A model generated the notes under the pieces. That model worked only from the letters and a program-made list of their open reading frames with translations, was not told the DNA's origin and made no database searches. A DNA stretch of 54,287 nt, from positions 1 through 54,287 of the forward strand of contig DHHJ01000008.1 of NCBI GenBank assembly GCA_002403205.1, in the 5' to 3' direction. Source of the DNA: Anaerolineaceae bacterium UBA4775. GTDB lineage: Bacteria; Chloroflexota; Anaerolineae; Anaerolineales; Anaerolineaceae. The position numbers and the translations under genes are program-made. Within the stretch, counting starts at the first letter, position 1; every line of letters begins with the position of its first letter. Shown one piece after another: positions 52,960 to 54,287 of the stretch.

Positions 52960-53005
52960 GAACAAACAGGGAAAGACCAAAAGTCTTTCCCTGTTTGTTC
53001 TTTTT
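52960..53005 (+). terminator. Terminator of the DUF1684 gene
   Basis: A perfect 18-bp stem (52960-52977 with 52983-53000), 5-base loop, then TTTTT. The following gap 53006-53326 has no supported gene. Confidence 0.92.
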
Positions 53006-53326
53006 GATAAAGAAGTTTTATTATAGTAGTGTAGAGAGGTTGGGGGTAGAGTTCTCCTTTGCGTCAATGACACGTCAAAAAGACCGTCAAACCCAAAAAG
53101 AGCTCAAAGATGAGCAGATTTCATGGCATGAATAGCGCCTCTACATACAGTTGGATTTCATAAAGGTGCGGGTTTTGGTAGAAAACAGCCCTTCCCCTGT
53201 TGGAAACGATTCTCTTCCAATGAACTTGCCGGATACCAAAGAGGTACTCCCCAGCAAAGCAGTGAAATCCGCACGTCTAATCTAAATTTAATAAATCCAA
53301 TTATAAAATCTCAACCTTAAAATATC

Positions 53327-53354
53327 TTGACATAGTTTATCCTTTTTGTATAAT
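53327..53354 (+). promoter_or_regulatory. Consensus sigma-70-type promoter
   Basis: TTGACA (53327-53332), 16-bp spacer, TATAAT (53349-53354): both hexamers match consensus exactly. Predicted start near 53361, leader about 45 nt, then AAAAGGAC before ATG 53407. The surface protein is therefore likely highly expressed. Confidence 0.85.
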
Positions 53355-53406
53355 ATAACTAATATAGTTTGGTAAATTAAATCATTAATAGAAAAGGACA
53401 ATCATT

Positions 53407-54144
53407 ATGAAGAGAATAGGCCAAGTTACGCTCGTCACCACGCTCCTTTTGGCAGCTGTCTTCGTTAACGTGCAATTCATTTCAGCCAACACAGGCGCCA
53501 TTTGGACAACCACAGGGTCGTGTGGTGAGCCCCAAAATATCAACCATTACACCACCGGCGATATGGTATTCATCAATGGTGCCGGGTTCGATCAAGGCGT
53601 TTATGATTGGGCCATTACGGGCCAGCCAGGCCAGGCTTCGAACCATCCCAATATCCAGGTTGCTTCAGGCAGTTTCGAAGTGGACGAGACAGGCGCCTTC
53701 TGTTTTGACGCTTATGAGATTGGCCCTGAAGATGGCGGCACCTACCGGGTGACCTTCGGGAACAAAAGCGATAACTACCGGGTAGAGCAAGTTCAACCCA
53801 CGCCAGCGCCCACCCAGGAACCGACACAACAACCCACCCAGGAGCCAACACAGGAACCTACGGAACAGCCGACCCAAGAACCGCCAACAGGCCCAACCCA
53901 GGAACCCCCCACCGGACCTACACCGACAGAGGAACCCGAACCAACAGAAGAACCTGAAACGACCGAAGAGCCTGAGCCGACGGAAGAAGCTGCACCACCA
54001 GTGGTAGCGCAAGCCACCCCGGCGCCTTCCGTTTCACCGACCACAGGCGCCGCATCCGGTCCTGCTGCGCTGATCATTTCAGCCATCTCGACCCTCGGCC
54101 TCTCCGGTGCCTCATTAGGGACTTGGCTCAAACGTCGCAAGTAG
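53407..54144 (+). CDS. Secreted Pro/Thr/Glu-rich surface protein
   Basis: 245 residues: signal peptide (cleavage probably after residues about 26-28), a small beta-rich domain (about 29-128) with two Cys, then a low-complexity PTQEP/PTEEPE repeat (about 132-197). The tail has a PTTGA box, a hydrophobic segment (about 218-238) and KRRK at the end, an order like sortase or archaeosortase-type anchoring signals. Possibly an adhesin or cell-surface spacer. No relative recognised. It follows a consensus promoter. Confidence 0.7.
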   Translation: MKRIGQVTLVTTLLLAAVFVNVQFISANTGAIWTTTGSCGEPQNINHYTTGDMVFINGAGFDQGVYDWAITGQPGQASNHPNIQVASGSFEVDETGAFCFDAYEIGPEDGGTYRVTFGNKSDNYRVEQVQPTPAPTQEPTQQPTQEPTQEPTEQPTQEPPTGPTQEPPTGPTPTEEPEPTEEPETTEEPEPTEEAAPPVVAQATPAPSVSPTTGAASGPAALIISAISTLGLSGASLGTWLKRRK

Positions 54145-54179
54145 TAGATTAACCCCAAACCCCAAATAGAAAATTAAAT

Positions 54180-54212
54180 CACAGGAGGCGTTTGTACAAA
54201 ACACCTCCTGTG
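54180..54212. other. Hairpin near the right window edge
   Basis: CACAGGAGGCGTTT pairs with AAACACCTCCTGTG (one mismatch), 35 bp after the surface-protein stop. T-rich sequence follows only on the minus strand, so it might terminate a gene entering from the right as well as this one. Nothing else is seen to 54287. Confidence 0.5.
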
Positions 54213-54287
54213 GCTTAGAATCAGACCTCAGTATACCCTTTACTCATACCGTCGTTGTTCCCTCGCATTGCCTCGTAAATAATCTTA

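Noticed and set aside
52899..53320. Possible small gene or element remnant after the DUF1684 terminator
   Set aside because: The frame crosses the strong terminator and lacks a start signal or family match.

Overview
The window looks like a chromosomal segment from an anaerobic, heterotrophic bacterium of the Chloroflexota, most likely class Anaerolineae. This placement is an inference from gene content: an ornithine-fermentation operon, TldD/TldE, a membrane spermidine-synthase-like protein, threonine/proline-rich lipoproteins, NarL-type histidine kinases and short dispersed palindromes. No rRNA, tRNA, CRISPR array or intact transposon was seen. Most of the window is fairly GC-rich. From about 46.2 to 53.4 kb the DNA is visibly more AT-rich and carries a self-contained set of genes, which suggests a different origin.

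Layout. 1-0.9 kb: short palindromes and a small YraQ-type permease. 0.9-9.9 kb (minus strand): a complete ornithine-degradation operon, ord-ortA-ortB-oraS-oraE-mutL-like-orr-alr. L-ornithine is racemised, converted by the B12/PLP aminomutase to 2,4-diaminopentanoate, oxidised to 2-amino-4-ketopentanoate and cleaved to acetyl-CoA and D-alanine; alanine racemase at the operon end can take up the D-alanine. A promoter/operator-like palindrome and a terminator-like hairpin lie in its leader. 10.4-13.3 kb: tldD-pmbA. 13.4-13.9 kb: a repeat-filled gap with a glycosidase remnant. 13.9-32.8 kb: housekeeping and single-gene functions (spermidine-synthase-like membrane protein, lipoprotein PCMT, pirin, HDAC-like amidohydrolase, histidine phosphatase, GNAT, YbaK, CBS/DUF21 protein, a broken MGDG-synthase-like gene, pncC, proC, rRNA-methyltransferase-like, UbiA, PatB-like, cold-shock protein, PBP-like lipoprotein, uppP, tgt, PHP protein).

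33.2-41.2 kb is the most striking region. A sugar ABC transporter operon encodes a lipoprotein with two almost identical ChvE-like domains, a double ATPase and a permease. It is divergent from a two-gene signalling operon. One of those genes is a response regulator with the order REC-HTH-REC. The other encodes a histidine kinase whose sensor half is a degenerate ABC ATPase resembling the sugar-transport ATPases. I infer a transport-coupled two-component system in which the pseudo-ATPase reports permease status.

41.3-44.0 kb (minus): a polar amino-acid ABC transporter preceded by a promoter, a riboswitch-like hairpin and a terminator, a candidate new cis-regulatory RNA. 44.0-45.8 kb: an OppC-like permease with an internal deletion, and an SDR. 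46.5-53.0 kb: DUF427, an OpuB/ProU-type osmoprotectant transporter, a mercuric-reductase-like flavoprotein, a peroxiredoxin-like protein and a DUF1684 protein. The window ends with a secreted Pro/Thr-rich surface protein behind a consensus promoter.
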